A DNA stretch of 64,000 bases from Ecdyonurus torrentis (Eukaryota > Arthropoda > Insecta > Ephemeroptera > Heptageniidae), in the NCBI GenBank assembly GCA_949318235.1, contig OX439131.1, positions 14,256,434 through 14,320,433 on the forward strand, read 5' to 3'. Below the pieces are notes generated by a model that searched no databases, had not been told where the DNA came from, and saw nothing but the letters and a program-made list of their open reading frames with translations. The position numbers were made by a program, and so were the translations under genes. Shown piece by piece: positions 54,380 through 64,000 of the stretch (position 1 is its first letter; each line of letters opens with the position of its first letter).

Positions 54380-56345
54380 CTTTAACCTTACTGTATTTGA
54401 ACTTCATACCACAAATCTAATTTTTAATCTTTTCGGGACCAAGAATCTCAATAAAATTACGCCTTCGGATATATGCCCGATGCGATTTCGTTTCTATGTC
54501 TTTTCATATAAATATATAATTTATTTTGTGTCCCTCATGTAATTTGCATGAAATTAAGTCTATATAATGTAAAATAATAATTGCATATATTATAGTCAAA
54601 TATAGCATAGCTTAGCTTATATTGTCATGGTTTGCTCAAGCGTTTTGCTCGTCTTTTTTTTTTTTTTTTTTTAGTATGTAAGTTTGACGATTATTTCTAA
54701 ATGTCTATGTTTTGTAGATGTGAACATTGGCAGATGCATTGTATTTGTATACTGATTGTAGGAGAAAGAAATAAAATAAAAATTTTGAATTTGATTTTTT
54801 TCCCCTTTAACTATTGTAAATATATGCACTAAGCTTAAAAAATCTAATTGATTTTGTTCTTCAATTTTTGAAGGTGATACGGCGTGGAGATGCTGTGGGT
54901 CCCCTGACGGCAGGTGCTACTGGTGATACTCATGGTGTTCCGCTCTCCGCGCGACTGTACGCTGCTCCGGTGCTTGCACAGAAGCCACTCAATGTGTCTG
55001 GAGCAGGCGACTGGTAGGTGACAGACCATCTCACATTTACATTTCTACTTCAAATTTTCATATCATTTTTATAAAAATCGCCATATCACACGATCTTGAC
55101 ACATACTTTACTATCCACATCAAATTCAATTTATTTGTTACCTCTATATTGAAAAGCACTTTGCACCGTTAAAATGCTTCATGGTAAATATTCTTTTTCA
55201 TTCAAGTGTTTGTCCTAATTCAATACTTTATAGTACACGTTTGCTTTTTAAGAACGTAAAAGCAATTTTGACAGCAATTCGTATATTCCCGTAGAATGAC
55301 GCTGTTGTAAGAATAATATTACGCTCTATTATAAGCATAATATAGCGCCATTTGTTTGATTATAATCTATAGATAAATAAATTATTATTAGCATCCCTTT
55401 TCGCCTTTTCGTAAGAACATTATAATTTACAGTATTATAAATTTTATTTTATTTAAATAGTTTACTTTAACCTCTTCAAGAATCATCTGTCAGTTTAATT
55501 AAGGCGTAGAACAAACACCTTGAACAAAAAAAAAAAAAAAAAAAAAAAATTGCGTATTATCCTAACAAACCTGAAAATCAACGTTGATTTGGCTTGGAGT
55601 CATTTATTTCTAATTTATTTTCCATTCACAAAATGCCGCTGGCGGTCACTGACGTTACAGCTTGCTTGTTTTACGCGCTCGTAAGCCGGGCGAGCTGTGA
55701 CGTCAGTGACCGCCAGTGGCATTTTGTGAATGGAAAATAAATTAGAAATCAATGACTCCGGCCAAAACAACGTTGATTTTCAGGTTTGTTTGGATATTAC
55801 GCAACTTTTTTGTCCGAGGTGTTCTACGCCTTTAGTAATAGATTATTTTTGATTGATGAAAAATGGCACTTTTTCTATTAATGGTCAATGTTTTCTGAGT
55901 TGGAGTGCAAACTCAAATCAATGAGTGCAACCTCCCATATTGGAGAAGTAAAAGTTAGTATTTCATATAATTTTACCAAAAATATTTTCCCCCTTTTGTG
56001 TACTTTATTAGCCTATGTATATAACTGCGTCCTGTTCAATGTCAACAAAATGAAAGTGTTAATATAAAAGAGAGATAGAAGATCATTTTCTTCTTTAACT
56101 TTACACTTCCTTGTGCATATATTGACGTAACTCTTGAGTCCATTCATAACTTTGTATTATATTGTTACAGTTTTGCTGCGGCAGTTGCTGTTGGTTTCAC
56201 GAGGCAGCTCGGTGAAGCTCGTGCTCTAGCATGGGGTTTAGCCGCCGCTGCGTGTTCGCTACAAAGCCCTCTTGCCATTCCAGAAACATTGGATCATCTC
56301 GTACCCCCGCAACATGACGCACCTTTCTCAAACCTGATGCCTTAA
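38006..56345 (+). CDS. PfkB/ribokinase-family carbohydrate kinase, pseudouridine-kinase-like (N-terminus missing)
   Basis: Seven exons join in frame to 333 codons: 38006-38197, 38611-38739, 38827-38941, 53971-54090, 54219-54349, 54874-55013 and 56171-56345 (TAA at 56343-56345). Introns are GT-AG with phases 0, 0, 1, 1, 0, 2. Numbering from the first visible residue, CAGSVGRN (13-20) matches the glycine-rich substrate loop. NFRE (174-177) is the NxxE magnesium/phosphate motif. VTLG (221-224) and SGAGD (271-275) form the nucleotide and anion-hole region, with Asp275 as the expected catalytic base. The stretch around VWFEPTD (146-152) and the overall spacing resemble animal pseudouridine-kinase-like proteins, which would phosphorylate a nucleoside sugar in the cytosol. 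That substrate is inferred; adenosine kinase or another ribokinase-family member is the alternative. The first visible exon begins in phase 0 after ttttcag, so at least one upstream exon carrying the first beta-strand is missing from this model. An AATAAA lies at 56753. Confidence 0.85.
39931..41583 (-). CDS. Claudin/PMP22-like four-transmembrane protein A (229 aa)
   Basis: Six exons on the minus strand: 41544-41583, 41307-41373, 40964-41139, 40730-40891, 40515-40669 and 39931-40020. They join to exactly 690 nt including TAA, with intron phases 1, 2, 1, 1, 0. Four hydrophobic segments lie near residues 14-35, 96-120, 130-160 and 180-200. The first extracellular loop carries W39, G54-L-W56, C59 and C77, the claudin signature. 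In insects such proteins build septate junctions in the epithelial lateral membrane. The 30-residue cytoplasmic tail ends GYM, which could be a weak PDZ ligand (inference). ATG at 41583 is the only start that gives a short cytosolic N-terminus before the first membrane segment. I could not decide which Drosophila claudin (sinuous, kune-kune or pickel type) it matches. The start lies about 120 nt from a GCCAT-containing stretch that could be promoter sequence. Confidence 0.92.
42296..42463. mobile_element. 168-bp near-perfect palindrome (foldback element)
   Basis: The whole 168 bp is symmetrical about 42379/42380. By manual alignment the two 84-nt arms differ at about 11 positions. The centre is the perfect 20-bp palindrome ttactacgcatgcgtagtaa (42370-42389), and ends are TATTGACT and AGTCAATA. 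The arms are GC-richer than their surroundings. It lies in the large kinase intron between claudins A and B. Confidence 0.8.
43900..46679 (-). CDS. Claudin/PMP22-like four-transmembrane protein B (222 aa)
   Basis: Three coding exons: 46403-46679 (start), 45330-45485 and 43900-44135 (TAG at 43900-43902), 669 nt in total, both introns phase 1. The short N-terminus is basic (MGKKR) and is followed by membrane segments near residues 11-29, 92-120, 132-155 and 180-202. The extracellular loop has W32, G48-L-W50, C53 and C72. Exon 2 joins as LLP-PFMIATQFFYT, closely parallel to protein C. The coding exon has an acceptor only 9 nt before the ATG (46689-46690), so the gene starts in a separate upstream non-coding exon. 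The tail is about 35 residues and charged, ending DETKA, without an obvious PDZ motif. The role as a septate-junction membrane component is inferred from family membership. Confidence 0.92.
44310..44424. repeat. Poly-T(38) facing poly-A(35), hairpin-forming, in claudin B intron
   Basis: A 38-nt T run (44310-44347) is followed by 42 nt and then a 35-nt A run (44390-44424). A (CT)n array follows at 44,511. The two runs can pair into a long A-T stem in the claudin B intron on either strand. Confidence 0.8.
44511..44572. repeat. (CT)n microsatellite in claudin B intron
   Basis: Pure CT array of about 62 bp followed by (CA)4. It lies in the intron between claudin B exons 2 and 3. Confidence 0.95.
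46689..47170 (-). promoter_or_regulatory. Probable 5' UTR exon and promoter area of claudin B
   Basis: The claudin B coding exon is preceded by a poly-T tract and an AG acceptor at 46689-46690. Upstream on the minus strand are two good donors, aaaaag|gtaagag near 47017 and cgacg|gtaagtaaac near 47163. The sequence from about 46,970 to 47,260 is more GC-rich than its surroundings. I infer one or two alternative non-coding first exons here. Transcript start sites cannot be placed from sequence alone. Confidence 0.45.
46969..49491. other. Intergenic stretch between claudin B and C within the kinase intron
   Basis: After the claudin B promoter area I see no exon. A moderately GC-rich patch at 47,930-48,090 and another at 48,820-48,970 may be old repeat remnants, but no terminal repeats or second copies were recognised. 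Confidence 0.5.
49492..49651. mobile_element. hAT-type MITE, 160 bp with 8-bp target duplication
   Basis: The terminal inverted repeats CAGGGGCGGATCCAG and CTGGATCCGCCCCTG are perfect over 15 bp. Flanking 8-mers TCTAGTCT (49484-49491) and TCTGGTCT (49652-49659) match at 7 of 8 positions, the duplication length of hAT elements. The interior is G/C-skewed (gtggtgggtggt, poly-C) and non-coding. It lies between claudins B and C. Confidence 0.9.
50820..53714 (-). CDS. Claudin/PMP22-like four-transmembrane protein C (216 aa)
   Basis: Four exons: 53576-53714, 53356-53478, 53120-53272 and 50820-51055 (TAA at 50820-50822), 651 nt in total, all three introns phase 1. Membrane segments lie near residues 8-28, 88-112, 122-142 and 166-188. 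The first extracellular loop has W31, G47-L-W49, C52 and C70. An intron interrupts the codon for the Gly of GLW, a position absent from protein B. Exons 2 and 3 are multiples of three with matching phases, so each could be skipped without a frameshift. The 2.06-kb third intron is filled with inverted-repeat elements. The start codon is only 257 bp from the + strand kinase exon at 53971, so the promoter must sit at the 3' end of the kinase intron or overlap that exon. Confidence 0.92.
51135..51292. mobile_element. Tc1/mariner-like MITE, about 158 bp
   Basis: The ends TACAGCTCCGGCTAAAAGTT and aacttttggccagagctgta are inverted repeats that begin and end in TA. They resemble the GGCCAAAAGTTT-type termini of Tc1/mariner elements (family knowledge). 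It is non-coding and lies in the third intron of claudin C, 80 bp from the exon. Confidence 0.75.
51962..52120. mobile_element. Inverted-repeat MITE, about 159 bp
   Basis: The ends cagttcataccacctaagga and tccttaggtggcgcggactg are inverted with a few mismatches. The 11-bp CCACCTAAGGA core is perfect. The interior is non-coding. It lies in the third intron of claudin C. Confidence 0.7.
52385..52474. mobile_element. 90-bp inverted-repeat element
   Basis: ccagttataggcagattggg is mirrored by cccaatctgccggtaactag. The 13-bp ggcagattgggat core is perfect. The loop is non-coding. It lies in the third intron of claudin C, just before the 52,562 element. Confidence 0.65.
52562..52901 (+). mobile_element. 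TATAGGGT-ended MITE family, copy 2 of 3
   Basis: The ends TATAGGGTG and CACCCTATA are inverted repeats. The interior matches the copies at 37,218 (opposite strand) and about 60,100 (same strand). A poly-A tract near 52,757 is specific to this copy. It is inserted in the third intron of claudin C. Confidence 0.8.
53715..53830 (-). promoter_or_regulatory. Probable promoter/5' UTR of claudin C with CCAAT motif
   Basis: Upstream of the claudin C ATG, on the minus strand, is aaccaatcagaatc (about 53,787-53,800), a CCAAT-type box, with no obvious intron between it and the ATG. The neighbouring kinase exon lies only 257 bp from the ATG, so the regulatory space is very compact. Confidence 0.35.
55502..55831. 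mobile_element. Foldback MITE-like element, copy 2 of 2 (330 bp)
   Basis: The left end aggcgtagaacaaacacctt pairs with gaggtgttctacgcct at the right end. Inner arms ttttccattcacaaaatgcc and ggcattttgtgaatggaaaa are perfect inverted repeats. The centre holds gagctgtgacgtcag, as in the copy at 30,766. A poly-A run of 24 nt interrupts the left arm. The element lies in the last kinase intron. Confidence 0.8.
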
Positions 56346-56752
56346 CTATATATATTATATCATATCAATTTTATCAACCCTGAATTCATCAAAATGTTAT
56401 ATAAAATTATGGTTGCGTAAATAAGACAGCTCAGTTGATTTTTGCATGATCTATTCTCTATTATGGCATTCTCTATACTCTCTTTTTTATTATATTATTA
56501 TTCAGTGGCTATTCCGTTTATCCCATGACGTTTTATTATTATTATTTTTAACCTAGGTCTATTATGTTTTTAATATGTTTTTAGATGATCTGTTATCAAA
56601 AATCTTATAAACGGGTATATTTTATCTTTTAATTGTAAAATTTTATTCTTATTATTTTTTTATACAATAATAACTCAGGCCTTTTAAATTATGTCGTATG
56701 TAAAAATTTTCGTCTTGTTAATTATGGATTAGCATATAGCAAAGGTACCTGT

Positions 56753-56758
56753 AATAAA
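56753..56758 (+). terminator. Candidate polyadenylation signal of the kinase gene
   Basis: This is a canonical AATAAA about 410 nt downstream of the kinase stop codon. In sequence this AT-rich the hexamer is common by chance, so only its position supports it. Confidence 0.35.
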
Positions 56759-58748
56759 GTAAAGACGAACAAATTGCATATGAGTGACACCTGTCCCAAA
56801 GCACAAACAGATCGATGAAGGCTTTATAAAATTTATATAAATGGTAAATTATCTGGCAGCTAAGGTTATGATGAAGAGAATGGACGTGTTTACACCTGCC
56901 AATAATCGATATTTGCGAGAAAATTCAATTAAAATAACTAACCAATCGATTTTTTATACATGTATATACCATGTGTGTTCCAATAAGTTCAACCTCTATA
57001 AAGTATATACATATGATATTTGAAATAATAATGGCAATAATTGTAACTCAACATCTGAACGATGGAGATTAAATTGAAAATGTAAGCAATAACATAAATA
57101 TATATGTTGTGAATTTTTAATTGTATATTGTTGAATTACTTTTTGACAATAAAATGAGAAAAACAAAACCTTAACTTTGTACTTATATTTATGATCTACT
57201 TGTATAACCAAAGACATCTTGTCTTCTTTAAAATATGCATTAGTTAGTTTAGTTTAACCCTTTTAATACAAAAAATATGTACATAATTATGCCTTCTCTC
57301 TCTCTCTTATCTGGCGTAACTAACTTGTCAATTTGTGAATATTTTTATTATTTTAGTACCATTTTGAATGTAGGGTTTAAAAAAAATTGAAATATAAAAA
57401 TAAAAGTGAACCTGATTTTAAATTAATGTTGTTGTAATTTTATGGATGAAAATAATTTAATGTCTTTATTAAGAATGTCGATAGTTATTATTTAATGTTT
57501 CGAAATCCATGTTTCCATTTTAGAACTTTTCTCATCTTTAAACCCATGTTTTTGTTTTTTTTCCCGTATAAAATGTTGAAAGTCTTTTGCTTAATATAAG
57601 AGTTGCATGCTTTACATCGATAATTTTCAAGCTGACAATTTCACATGATTCAAGTTTGTATCAAACTATAATATACTTTGATATAACTATAATATTGAAT
57701 TCGATAATTATTAATAGTTCACGTTACAAAATTGCCTCACATTATGATTTATACCTATTACGTATAACATTCCTTAAATAATTTATCATCTCTACAAGAG
57801 GAAACTAAAACTTTTTTACTTTTGCTTTTACCACATAATATAATAATAATGAAGTCATGCATAGATTTCGTATACATATGGTAAAAACAAAACTAATATA
57901 GAAATAATATACTCTGAAATATATTGTTATACAGTATATATGGGGGTAAAAACTGATGAACAGAATCGAGTGCTTTCTACAACTAATTATTTATTGATAT
58001 AGCATAGAGAACGTGGTGGGTATACAGAGAAGAGAGCGTGACTGTATAATATATGTATACCATATAAAGAGACAAGAATTTTTACAACTCATATGACGCA
58101 GAAATTTTCACATATTTTTTAATTAAATTCTTTTTTTAGTATTATTGTTTGCCCCTAGTATCATTTTTAATGTAACGTTTTTTTTATACTAATGCTACAT
58201 ACAATATGCTCTCTCACATGTTTAAAAATTTTCAACTTGTTGTTCGTTTGTAAATAATATCATTTTTGTTTCTGTACTGAAAATTTTTTTTTGTTTTATT
58301 TTTATTATTATTTTTTTTTTTTTCAATTCTGTTTATGATTTATAATTTTTTTTCCCAAAACTAAAACGGAATTCAATAAGTATTTTTTGTGAAGATTTTA
58401 TTGACTAAAATTTACAATTATTATCTAATTTATCTACAATATATTTTTTAGTAATTTATTAATTAATATAATTACTATTTTTTTTTTGAAAATATCGATG
58501 GTAGCTGAACAGAAAAATATTTATTTTATTTTATTATAGTATAATTTTTTGATGAAATTAACAATAATTTAACAATGATAATATTTTTTATATATTTTTT
58601 TTGTTTAGCATTTTTAATTATTCTAAATTTTACAATTACTTTTATAATATATGATATTTACTTCTCTTTATTTTGAATCTAAATGGAAGAGGGTGTTTTT
58701 AGGCTCTACATAACGAAGAACAAAAGAAGGTGAGGGACTGACAAGGGG
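56759..58748. other. Region between the kinase and DH31 3' ends (convergent genes)
   Basis: The kinase (+) and DH31 (-) genes converge here, so the stretch must hold both 3' UTR ends. It is AT-rich with T-runs. A minus-strand AATAAA near 58,667 could serve DH31. Confidence 0.45.
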
Positions 58749-61577
58749 TTAGGCGTTGAAGTCGGAGATGTCGCGCCTCCTGCGGCCTGGTCCACCGGCG
58801 TACGTTGCTGCCGCGAGTCCCATCAGATGTTTAGCGGCCTGAGAGCCGGAGAATCCGCGGCTTAGACCAAGGTCCAGTCCACGCTTAGAGCTGAAACAAA
58901 AACATCGACAAATTTAAGCCTTGGGATGCTGGGGTATCAATATTTGGCCAAAAAAAAAAAAATTATATGTCATTGATCTCATTGCTCCACACACACACAC
59001 ACACACACACACACAAATCATTTCGTCTCCTTGTATTTTGTAAGGTTTTGTAAAATAGGGCTGTCATGCCCTCACAACGCCTTAATAAAGTTTATTATTA
59101 TTATTAAATTATTATATCCGAAATGGCAATAAACTGTCCCTTTATAACTTTATAAATAATACACAACTATCTAAATTATTAAGCCCCGATTGTCGAATTT
59201 TATCATAATATTATACGTATTATTATTTTTTTTTTTAATTTCAAATTCAAAATAGTTATAATAATAATAAACATTCATTTTATGTTTAACTTATCGATTG
59301 GTAAAACTGATTTGTAATTTAAAAAGTCAATTAAAATTATAATAAATTTGTCACGTAATTGCTGGCTTCTGGCTACAGTACTATGTATAATATACGTAAT
59401 ATTATGAGAATTTTTGTTTGAATGAGTTAAATATGTATTAATTAGGGTGGGGGGGGGGGGAATCTGCCACTTATTAAAACGAAAGAAGAAAAGTGCACCT
59501 GATTACTGACTGTCAATTTATCAACCTTTGTTCTTTCATTCTTTGACATTTCTCGACACTGCGCGCGTTGTAACTGAAAACTTTTTTTCAAAAGGGTCAC
59601 TTTAAGATATTATAAGACAGTAATAAATGTAGTATTGATTTCTTGGACTGGAATTCAAGTTTTGCATTTAAGGAACTCAAATTTTTAAAAACAAAGAGCT
59701 GATATAATTTATATAAGAAAGAAAAATAAATTGATGTAAAAATAAATTTGACGAAATTAAAGCGTCATAATTATTCTTGTACTAGAAAATGCATTTTAAA
59801 TTCAAAATTGCATTAGTCATGATACAATTCTAGTGATATAAATGTTAGAATGAAAACAACAACAAGGAAGTCCGATAAATTGATTGACCGCAGAATATAA
59901 TTGCTCTCACCCTCATTTTGTGCCATTGACAAATCAATCAAAAATGTTGGTCTTGTTTTTAACACTTGAATGGCAATTTTATACACTTGGCGTAAAAAAA
60001 AAAAAAAAAAAAAAAATGCAACATGAATTTGCATTTTTTTTTCAATAAATGAAACAGTAAGATGGAATAGAAATGTACATCGAATTCGTTATAAAATAAT
60101 GTGATGTATGCGCATAACGTCATACTGAATGCGCTTCGACGCCATACTGGAGCAATAAATAACGGTGCTCAGCATATGACAAAACGTTATTTTTGGCTAT
60201 TTTCTTTGGAAATAAGTTAATTTTATTATTATTAGTCTCACATACTTGAAAAACTAATTCAACCCAGCATCAAAAATATTTCCTTAGTATTTTTAAACTG
60301 GCAAAAATGTATCATTTTCCCCTACCAGCCCATGTTATTTAGTGCTCACATATGGCATGGACTTTTATATGAATGCAACCACCTTATACATATATAGCCT
60401 GAACACCTAAACAGTTTAGTTCTGGAAAAAAAAAAACTAATTTGTTCTTCTAATATAAATAATTATGATCTGTTCACAAGGAGAAATAATTGTACCATGT
60501 GATAAATTTGATTGCTTGGAAACTTTATGGTTTCAAATGGAGGCTGCATGCAATCAAATTTATTTCACACTGAAAGTATTGTATCGTGTGAACATGACTA
60601 TCATTATTTTTTTTTTTAAGTATTTTTGTGGATTATTCTATTGAATTTACGCCTATACAAGCTCACTTCAGAAAGAACTGTCAATTATTGGCTGAAAGAA
60701 AATCGATTATATTTCTAAATTATCAATACCAACTCAATACACATTTAATAAGATTTTTATTGTAAATTAGATTTTCATTGTGATTTTCAATTGCTTTACC
60801 TTGTAAAATTATATAAAAGTTATATAATACTTTTTATTTTAAAAGTTTTACAAGACGTAATAACATTAAATTAAAAGCATTTATAAATAATTATTGTTTC
60901 TTAATGCTGTAGATACAATACCTCTATATATACTTCTATTTGGAAATCAGTTATTGATTCATGTGAATTTAATTATTTACAGCGTTGTAATGAACATATG
61001 GTTAAGCTTTTAGTTCATCTAAGGCCATATATAATAAAGAATATCACATTTTATATGTATAGTACTTACATACTTACATATATATAGTAAATATAAATAT
61101 ATATAAAAAGTTACTCACCTTCTCAAATTGTAAATCCTTTGTAAATTGCATAACAGAAAGCAAGAAAGTTAGCTAAAAATACAGTTGTAAAACAAGTTTC
61201 TTTGCAAGTTTATTTTTAATATATGTACTCTGCTAAGTAAGCATAAGTGAACTTCTGTAAATTCTAATCATTTACTTGAAATAAATTTACTTAAAAGTAA
61301 AGTTAACATTTGAAATATAAATTTATTCAATCAAAACTATGACTCTAATGTACCGTAAATATTAATGTGGAAGGAAAGTGAGTACAGTACTAAAGTCTTT
61401 TGAGACTTAACAGAAGGAAGGAATAAGAAATACACAAGGAAACAAAAAATTTTTTTTTTCTTTTTTCTTTCTTACTTCTCAAGTTCGTGAGCGCGAAGAA
61501 TAGATTGTCCAAGTCGAGCCAACATTTGTAGCATAAGTTCAGGATCGGGATCAGAATCCATCAGGCTGTTACTGCTA
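58749..61577 (-). CDS. Dh31: Diuretic hormone 31 (calcitonin-like) neuropeptide precursor, 3' two exons, partial
   Basis: Two exons, 61476-61577 and 58749-58890 (TAA at 58749-58751), join in phase 2 across an intron of about 2.6 kb. The first encodes a spacer beginning [15 protein letters not shown], then [16 protein letters not shown], typical of DH31 precursors. The second encodes the dibasic KR cleavage site, a 31-residue peptide starting [14 protein letters not shown] and ending YAGGP, then Gly for C-terminal amidation, RRRR, and the tail DISDFNA. DH31 is secreted from neurons and endocrine cells and acts on class B receptors to drive fluid secretion and gut contraction (family knowledge). 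Peptide position 26 is Thr, where the forms I remember have Asn. The exon at 61577 begins in phase 2 after ttttgtttcag, so signal-peptide exon(s) must lie upstream. I found no convincing one between 61,578 and 64,000. Confidence 0.95.
58988..59015. repeat. (CA)n microsatellite in DH31 intron
   Basis: 14 CA units, about 100 bp upstream of the DH31 peptide exon. Confidence 0.95.
60102..60388 (+). mobile_element. TATAGGGT-ended MITE family, copy 3 of 3 (eroded ends)
   Basis: The interior gctcagcatatgacaaa, ggctattttctttggaaat, tttaaactggcaaaa and gaatgcaaccacctta aligns in order with 52,562-52,901. The termini are degraded, suggesting an older copy. It lies in the DH31 intron. Confidence 0.7.
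60468..60596. mobile_element. Short inverted-repeat element, copy 2 of 2
   Basis: The ends atctgttcacaaggag and cgtgtgaacatgact are inverted, with gataaatttgattgcttgga facing gcaatcaaatttatttcaca. It is related to the element at 8,906. Confidence 0.6.
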
Positions 61578-61779
61578 CTGAAACAAAAGAAAATCATGAA
61601 ATCAGTAACTGTTATTCTTAAATTGACTCTATTTTTTAATGATGCGCTTTGGTTTTATTATATTCTTAATCGTTTTTTTTTTTTTTTTTTTTTTTTGAGT
61701 GTGATTATAATGTCTTTAAGTAATAATTGTATGTGAGTCTCTTTTCAATATTTTTTCCCGATTTAACTATTTTATATCT

Positions 61780-61847
<68 letters not shown>

Positions 61848-64000
61848 TATGTTTTCACAAATGATCGGCTTAAAATATTTAAAATGCAAACAAATTCTTT
61901 AAAAGCTTATAAATTCTTTAACTCGAATACAGTATTGACAATAGCTCGTTTTACGTCATATACGCCAGATGTAAGAGACAATTTTAAAAATTGCCTTTTC
62001 TATAGAATATGAAACTGTAATGCAATTTTAAAAAAATGCCGGCTAGTCATAGCTGTGTAAATTACAGCATAAAAATTGAATTATGAAATATGATTTGACT
62101 GAAGATCGATTTTCTGTAAATTATTAATGTTGATTTTTTTTTCTCTCTCTCATTATGATGGCAAATATGTTCCTTGTATTTATTAATAAATAAATTCTCT
62201 GTACTAATACCATAAGCAGCTTATTTCATATGCTCATTCTAAAGTATTCCAAATCGATGTTCTGCACTGAATATTATAATTAATTATGAAATAATTCAGA
62301 TGGCCTCAATTATTTAAACTCAATAAAGCATTAGCAATTAATTCAATGTAATATGAGCTCATATTGCTCTTCATGCTTATATGAATGAAAGGTCATTATG
62401 AATTACTAATATTAACATCTATGCATCATATATAGGCTTTGCATTAAATGACATTTTAATAGCATATGTGATGTACATCCAATTATAAGTCATTATAAAC
62501 TTTACCTGCATTTGATTATCGGAAGATATTAAAATATATTGACCAATATACGTATAAGGGAGAAGTATTTGTGAACTTGGTACCTTTATGTTGTTAATAT
62601 AGTTACATAATAACATATAGTGACATATAATTTTACTTTTTTATTATGTTTTTCCCCTGTATACGTCATGGAAGTAATATTAAATAAAATCATCGATTGG
62701 CCAGCGTATTTGCATATTTAAATTATTATTTTTAAAAATGTTTAGAAAAAACAACAACTTACATTAAACCTATGTTAAATAATTTTTTATTTATGAATTT
62801 GAAATAAAAATGTAAAAATAAAAGTCCATAATTTTTTTGCATAGAAAAACGTTACTAAGGTAATATTTGATTTATAAATCTTTTTTATTTTTATTATAAT
62901 ATAAAGATCATTGCCGTAATGAGTCATTATAAAGATTAAATAGTAAATAATAATAATGTTGTTTTGAAATAAATTAAATTATTTTTTTATTTAAAATAAT
63001 GGCATTGGTATGTAACATCTAAAGCAGAACTTTTATTTCCTTGTTAATCTTTTCACAATAGCATAAATAAATTAAACCAGAGAACTAACTTAAAATTTGT
63101 GATGGCATTTTAAGAAGAAAAAAAATTCAAATCTTACTTTTTTTTTTTCAAGTTGAATAATAATTACAATAATAATAAAAGCTTTGAGATTTTCTCAAGT
63201 ATTTCGTTATTTGTATAACAAAACGGAGTCTTTTGTTTTATGTTTTATCCTACTGAGAATAAAATATTGTTGTTACTTTTTACGATTCTTGTTGGTATAA
63301 CAAAATTTGAAAATAAAAAAATCTTAAAGACTTCATAAAATAAAATTACAAAGATTATAGTAACATTAAGGTAACCAAATGAGTCTCTTTTATAACTCTG
63401 AATATTCCATAATTACTTCAAATACTTTTTTTTTTCGTCCAAACAATATAACATCTAATTTAATGCATCTCTTGAGTGTAAAATATAACTCTAAATTAAT
63501 GTAATATAATATAATAAAACATTTGGGTTTTAGTGTAAAAGTTATAGTATTATAACTAAATTACCGTTACTTAAGTGTATTTAAATCCTATATTTGTGTT
63601 TTGATGAGTGGCTGAATATAAACCTACTTGAAAAGTTAATTATAACCAGAGTTATGATGTCTGTTTAATCCAAGTAGCTCCTTAAAAACTAATCTATATA
63701 AGTATAGTGAAAAGTGGAAGCAGTTAACATCTGGTTGATGTATTTAAATTATGAACTGACCTCAATTTAAATCAAGCACAGAAAAAAGTAATGGAAAATG
63801 AAATGTCAATATACAGTAGTTTACACCGCATGGATTTTAATATAATCCTTGTCCCCTCTACTCTCTCGTCATTTTCTAAATAAGCGAATCCAATTTGTTT
63901 CATTTTAAATATTTTCTATTGAATTGTCAATTTAACTCTCTATATATTAATAAACATTAGTTATGAAAAATGATTTTAATATTTATAGATTCATTTAATT
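61578..64000. other. Upstream DH31 intron or flank, no exon recognised
   Basis: I searched the minus strand for a signal-peptide exon ending in phase 2 and found no convincing one. Apart from the (CT)n array and T-runs there is only AT-rich sequence. Confidence 0.45.
61784..61841. repeat. (CT)n microsatellite upstream of DH31 exon
   Basis: Nearly pure CT array about 200 bp upstream (in minus orientation) of the DH31 spacer exon. Confidence 0.95.

Noticed and set aside
62419..62616. Candidate signal-peptide exon for DH31
   Set aside because: The encoded N-terminus (MLLCNYINNIK) has no hydrophobic core of suitable length, though a donor-like atgcag|gtaaag follows it.

Overview
This is an AT-rich eukaryotic window, almost certainly from an arthropod and most likely an insect. 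The genes have many small exons with GT-AG introns. One gene encodes the calcitonin-like neuropeptide DH31, which is nearly identical to the form I remember from cockroaches, termites and true bugs. Simple repeats are abundant: long (TA)n, (GA)n/(CT)n and (AAC)n arrays, plus dozens of 20-38 nt poly-A/poly-T tracts. I cannot name the species.

Layout. Positions 1 to about 38,000 look like non-coding sequence with microsatellites, inverted-repeat (MITE-like) elements and a few GC-rich islands. From 38,006 to 56,345 on the + strand runs a ribokinase/PfkB-family sugar kinase gene, closest by my reading to animal pseudouridine-kinase-like proteins. Seven of its exons are visible; the N-terminal exon(s) were not found. 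Its third visible intron is about 15 kb (38,942-53,970). That intron contains three complete claudin/PMP22-like four-transmembrane genes on the opposite strand (229, 222 and 216 codons), arranged head to tail. All three carry the W...GLW..C...C claudin signature and share two intron positions and phases, so they look like a tandem paralogue array of septate-junction-type proteins. From 58,749 to 61,577 on the - strand are the last two coding exons of a DH31 precursor. Its signal-peptide exon must lie further upstream, probably beyond the right edge.

The genes do not form one pathway. The structural points of interest are the nested claudin array inside a kinase intron, a Thr-for-Asn change in DH31, and many short non-autonomous inverted-repeat elements. 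Several of these occur in two or three copies inside the window. They include a clean hAT-type element with an 8-bp target duplication, an almost full-length 168-bp palindrome, and a 616-bp element carrying repeated ATAGTCGA subterminal motifs. All exon models were built by hand from splice signals and reading-frame continuity; no transcript or database evidence was available.
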